Shown here: positions 6,656 through 9,180 of the stretch, one piece after another
Layout: each line of letters opens with the position of its first letter
Position numbering within the stretch: the first letter of the stretch is position 1
Source of the DNA: Flavobacteriales bacterium
Lineage (GTDB): Bacteria; Bacteroidota; Bacteroidia; Flavobacteriales_E; Vicingaceae
Length of the DNA stretch: 9,180 bases
Direction of reading: 5' to 3'
NCBI GenBank assembly: GCA_016763135.1
Contig: JAESUI010000257.1
Coordinates: 1 to 9,180, forward strand
Translations under genes and position numbers: made by a program
Notes under the pieces: generated by a model
The model's database searches: none
Told to the model about the DNA's origin: nothing
What the model saw: only the letters and a program-made list of their open reading frames with translations

Positions 6656-7813
6656 ATGCCAGATTATCCAAATACAATACAATCTAAATTACCTAAAGTT
6701 GGTACTACTATCTTTACGGTAATGAGTCAGCTGGCAAATGAGAACAATGCGATAAACCTTTCGCAGGGATTTCCTGATTTTGAGAGTTCAGCAGAATTGA
6801 TGGGTCTGGTTAATGATGCGATGAAAAAAGGCTTGAACCAATATGCTCCAATGCCTGGAATTTTTCCATTAAGAGAGCAAATTGCTGAAAAAACAGAAAA
6901 ACTTTACGGAACAACTTATCATCCAGAATCAGAAATTACCATAACAGCGGGTGCAACTCAAGCAATTTACACTGCAATTGCCGCAACTATAAGAGAAGGA
7001 GATGAGGTAATTATTTTTACCCCTGCATATGATTGTTATGAGCCAGCAATTGAATTAAATGGAGGTAGAACAGTTTTTGTTCAAATGCATGCGCCAAATT
7101 ATAAAGTGGATTGGGAGGTTGTAAAAAAACTAATTACCCAACGTACTAAAATGATAATTATTAATACTCCTCATAATCCAACAGGAACTGTTTTGGAAGA
7201 GGAAGATATGTTGGCATTAGAAAAAATTGTTTCAGATACGGATATTGTTTTAATAAGCGATGAGGTTTATGAGCACATCATTTTTGATGGAAAAAAACAC
7301 CAAAATGTTTCTAAATATCCAGGACTAGCTGAGCGTTCTTTTATCATTTCCTCTTTTGGTAAAACATTTCACAATACAGGGTGGAAGATGGGCTATTGTT
7401 TAGCTCCAAAAAATTTAATGGTTGAGTTTAGAAAAGCACATCAATTTATTGTTTTTTCTGCAAACACTCCAGTACAATACGGATTAGCAGAATATTTAAA
7501 AAATGAAGACAACTATTTGAGTTTAAATTCATTTTATCAAAGCAAAAGAGATTTATTTACTTCATTGGTGAAAGATTCAAAGTTCGAGGTCTTACCTTCT
7601 TCAGGAACATATTTTCAGCTATTTAGTTATAAAGGAATTACAGATATGAGTGATACAGATTTTGCTATTGAGTTAACCAAAAAGCATAAAATTGCATCAA
7701 TTCCAGTTTCTGTATTCTATCACCAAAGAGTAGACGAAAAAATATTACGTTTTTGTGTGGCTAAAAAAGAAGAGACACTTCATCAAGCTGCTGAAATTTT
7801 AAACAAAGTTTAG
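6656..7813 (+). CDS. ybdL: Methionine aminotransferase, YbdL type (PLP-dependent, class I/II fold)
   Basis: This 385-residue pyridoxal-phosphate enzyme closely resembles E. coli YbdL along its whole length, for example the opening QSKLPKVGTTIF, AINLSQGFPDF, and SSFGKTFHNTGWKMGYC. YbdL-type enzymes transaminate methionine (and some aromatic amino acids) with a 2-oxo acid, in methionine salvage or catabolism in the cytoplasm. Visible active-site features are AGATQ (98-102), NTPHNPTG with the cofactor-contacting N174, SDEVYE with D202 and Y205, the Schiff-base lysine K236, and R365 in LRFCVAK for the substrate carboxylate. The frame is open upstream to a TTG at 6596, but those 20 extra residues have no counterpart in the family and precede the promoter candidate, so I start at ATG 6656. 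The next gene follows after 65 bases on the same strand and may be co-transcribed. Confidence 0.95.
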   Translation: MPDYPNTIQSKLPKVGTTIFTVMSQLANENNAINLSQGFPDFESSAELMGLVNDAMKKGLNQYAPMPGIFPLREQIAEKTEKLYGTTYHPESEITITAGATQAIYTAIAATIREGDEVIIFTPAYDCYEPAIELNGGRTVFVQMHAPNYKVDWEVVKKLITQRTKMIIINTPHNPTGTVLEEEDMLALEKIVSDTDIVLISDEVYEHIIFDGKKHQNVSKYPGLAERSFIISSFGKTFHNTGWKMGYCLAPKNLMVEFRKAHQFIVFSANTPVQYGLAEYLKNEDNYLSLNSFYQSKRDLFTSLVKDSKFEVLPSSGTYFQLFSYKGITDMSDTDFAIELTKKHKIASIPVSVFYHQRVDEKILRFCVAKKEETLHQAAEILNKV

Positions 7814-7862
7814 AAAATACCAAATTTATAAACATCAGTAAAATCTTTATTTAATATTTACT

Positions 7863-7889
7863 ATTTTCAACTTCTCAAATGTTGAAAAT
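7863..7889 (+). promoter_or_regulatory. Perfect hairpin over the start codons of the TPR-protein gene
   Basis: ATTTTCAAC (7863-7871) and GTTGAAAAT (7881-7889) are exact reverse complements around a 9-base loop. The first ATG (7879-7881) straddles loop and 3' arm, and the alternative ATG (7888-7890) begins in the end of that arm. Folded in mRNA, it would cover the initiation region. Regulation of translation is an inference; the stem has only two G-C pairs. Confidence 0.4.
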
Positions 7890-9180
7890 GAAGCGCTTAC
7901 TTTCTGTTTTAACTTTAATATCTAGTTTTTTCTTAACTCAAGAAGAAAGTGCTGCTGCAATCTTGTTAGGGAACGATTCTACTAAGAATGATGTTTACTA
8001 TTTTGTTTCAAATCGAAATAATACCAATGGGAAGTATACCATGTATAAAGCCCGAACAAACCAGAGTGGAATATCCTCTTGTTTAATTAAAGGGAATTTT
8101 GAAGTTGAAGGATTTGCTAATATGCGTAGAGCTGAAATTGCAGTTTACAACATTTCTAATGATGAGTTGGTGGGCATTTACAATACCAATTCAATAACAG
8201 GAAATTATCTGATTATTTTGGCTCCTAATGTTAAGTATGAATTTGTAATTAATGCTTACGGTTATGCTCCAATTAAAAGGGTTGTTGAGGTGCCAAGCTT
8301 TGCAAGTACTAATGTATTAGAAGATATTTCTACTCAAAAAATCCTATTAAAAATTGATGGCGATAACGTTAACTTTAGTTTAAATACATGGATAGTAGAA
8401 GAAAAAGAACCGACCTTATTTTTATTAACGGTTTACAATGAAGATCAAGAAGAAACGCATCATGTAGAGTTATATCAAGCTACTGAAGATGAGTTTAGAG
8501 AAGATACGGAAAGAGATAGGAGAAGATTAAAAGAAACAGATTTTGGAAATATTGATGAATTGATAAAATCTCATGCTGAAGCAGAAAAAAAAAAACCAGA
8601 ATTAGCCGAAAAAGCATTCTTAAAAAAAGACTACCAAGTTGCTATTCAAATTTATTCTCAGTTGTTAAAGTTAGATGGAGATGATCCTACTTATAACTAC
8701 AGAAAAGGGGTGGCATTATTTTATACCAATCAAAATAAATTAAAAGCACTGTCGTATTTAAAAAAGGCTTCATTATCAGCTAAAACACCTTATGATGTTT
8801 ATTATTTAATGGCAAGGTCATACCATTTATGGGCGGATTTTGCTAAAGCACAGATTGCTTACGAAACCTTTAAAACGAAAGCGAAAACAAAAGAAATAGA
8901 TAACTTAAACATAGTTCGATTAATTGAAAATTGCATTAATGGAAAAAAATTAATGGCAGAACAATTAGATATGCACACTGTAAACAAAACAGCGATTGAT
9001 GTTGATAAGGTCCCTAAAGGATATCCACCAGCATTAGTTGCTGATAAATTGCAGAAAAAAACCAAGTTCTTTATTTCTCCAGTTGACGAAAAAAAGAAAG
9101 AGAAGCTTTTAATGTTCAGAACAGAGCGAAATGAAATGATTCAAACGAGTTATGGTTTAGATGATAAAAACAAGAAGGAT
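7879..9180 (+). CDS. Exported protein with carboxypeptidase-regulatory-like domain and TPR repeats, 3' end beyond window
   Basis: My translation is open from ATG 7879 for 434 codons to the last base, so the C-terminus is missing. An in-frame TAA at 7852-7854 bounds the start; ATG 7888 (giving MKRLLSVLTLISSFF) is an equally good signal-peptide start. The signal sequence covers about residues 1-23 and has no lipobox. VYYFVSNR...YTMYKA (about 46-69) is reminiscent of one WD40-like (PD40) propeller strand pair. Residues about 74-140 resemble a carboxypeptidase-regulatory-like or PEGA beta-sandwich (GNYLIILAPNVKYEFVINAYGY). A charged stretch leads to about three TPR-like helical pairs (about 240-340), such as AEKAFLKKDYQVAIQIYSQL. 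Bacteroidota proteins combining such domains, sometimes with a C-terminal OmpA domain, include envelope and type 9 secretion/gliding factors like PorE. That kinship is only a suggestion, because the diagnostic C-terminus is not visible and the domain order differs. Confidence 0.85.
   Translation, partial: MLKMKRLLSVLTLISSFFLTQEESAAAILLGNDSTKNDVYYFVSNRNNTNGKYTMYKARTNQSGISSCLIKGNFEVEGFANMRRAEIAVYNISNDELVGIYNTNSITGNYLIILAPNVKYEFVINAYGYAPIKRVVEVPSFASTNVLEDISTQKILLKIDGDNVNFSLNTWIVEEKEPTLFLLTVYNEDQEETHHVELYQATEDEFREDTERDRRRLKETDFGNIDELIKSHAEAEKKKPELAEKAFLKKDYQVAIQIYSQLLKLDGDDPTYNYRKGVALFYTNQNKLKALSYLKKASLSAKTPYDVYYLMARSYHLWADFAKAQIAYETFKTKAKTKEIDNLNIVRLIENCINGKKLMAEQLDMHTVNKTAIDVDKVPKGYPPALVADKLQKKTKFFISPVDEKKKEKLLMFRTERNEMIQTSYGLDDKNKKD

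Noticed and set aside
8859..9065. 68-codon open frame on minus
   Set aside because: Antisense to the TPR-containing gene, which is continuously open on plus to the window end.
1..9180. A new defence, mobile or biosynthetic system
   Set aside because: No nuclease-helicase pairing, toxin-antitoxin pair, integrase, transposase, terminal repeats, CRISPR repeats or biosynthetic cluster enzymes were seen; the gene content is ordinary chromosomal.

Overview
The window is about 9.2 kb of AT-rich DNA with ordinary chromosomal gene content. It most likely comes from a flavobacterium-like member of the Bacteroidota. The reasons are the low GC content, weak or absent Shine-Dalgarno sequences, several upstream boxes matching the Bacteroidota -7 consensus TAnnTTTG, and a typical Bacteroidota protein: a secreted beta-propeller plus Y_Y_Y sensor joined to a SpoIIE phosphatase. 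No ribosomal, transfer RNA, phage, transposon or CRISPR signal was seen.

Layout, left to right. (1) 1-423, minus: the first 141 codons of an acyl-CoA carboxylase beta subunit, cut by the window edge. (2) 504-3743, plus, divergent from it: a 1079-residue one-protein signalling device with an exported sensor, one membrane helix, a coiled coil and a SpoIIE/PP2C-type phosphatase. (3) 3896-4949, plus: a two-gene unit, a MarC-family membrane protein followed by ribonuclease HI, overlapping by 8 bases, with rnhA starting at TTG. (4) 5002-6288, minus, convergent with rnhA: a secreted protein with a Pro-rich linker and an unrecognised C-terminal domain. A stem-loop with a T tract lies between the two 3' ends. 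(5) 6289-6655: a 367-base intergenic region with divergent promoter candidates, a possible Cys-containing small ORF on plus and a possible frame-broken coding remnant on minus. (6) 6656-7813, plus: a YbdL-type methionine aminotransferase. (7) 7879-9180, plus: an exported protein with a carboxypeptidase-regulatory-like domain and TPR repeats, running off the right edge. A perfect 9-bp hairpin sits on its start codons.

The genes do not form one obvious pathway. They read as housekeeping metabolism (acyl-CoA carboxylation, methionine transamination), RNA-DNA hybrid removal, and three envelope or exported proteins. I see no convincing new multi-gene system. The items most worth a second look are the start-codon hairpin at 7863-7889, the uncharacterised secreted protein at 5002-6288, the orphan sensor-phosphatase, and the possible small or broken genes in 6382-6585.
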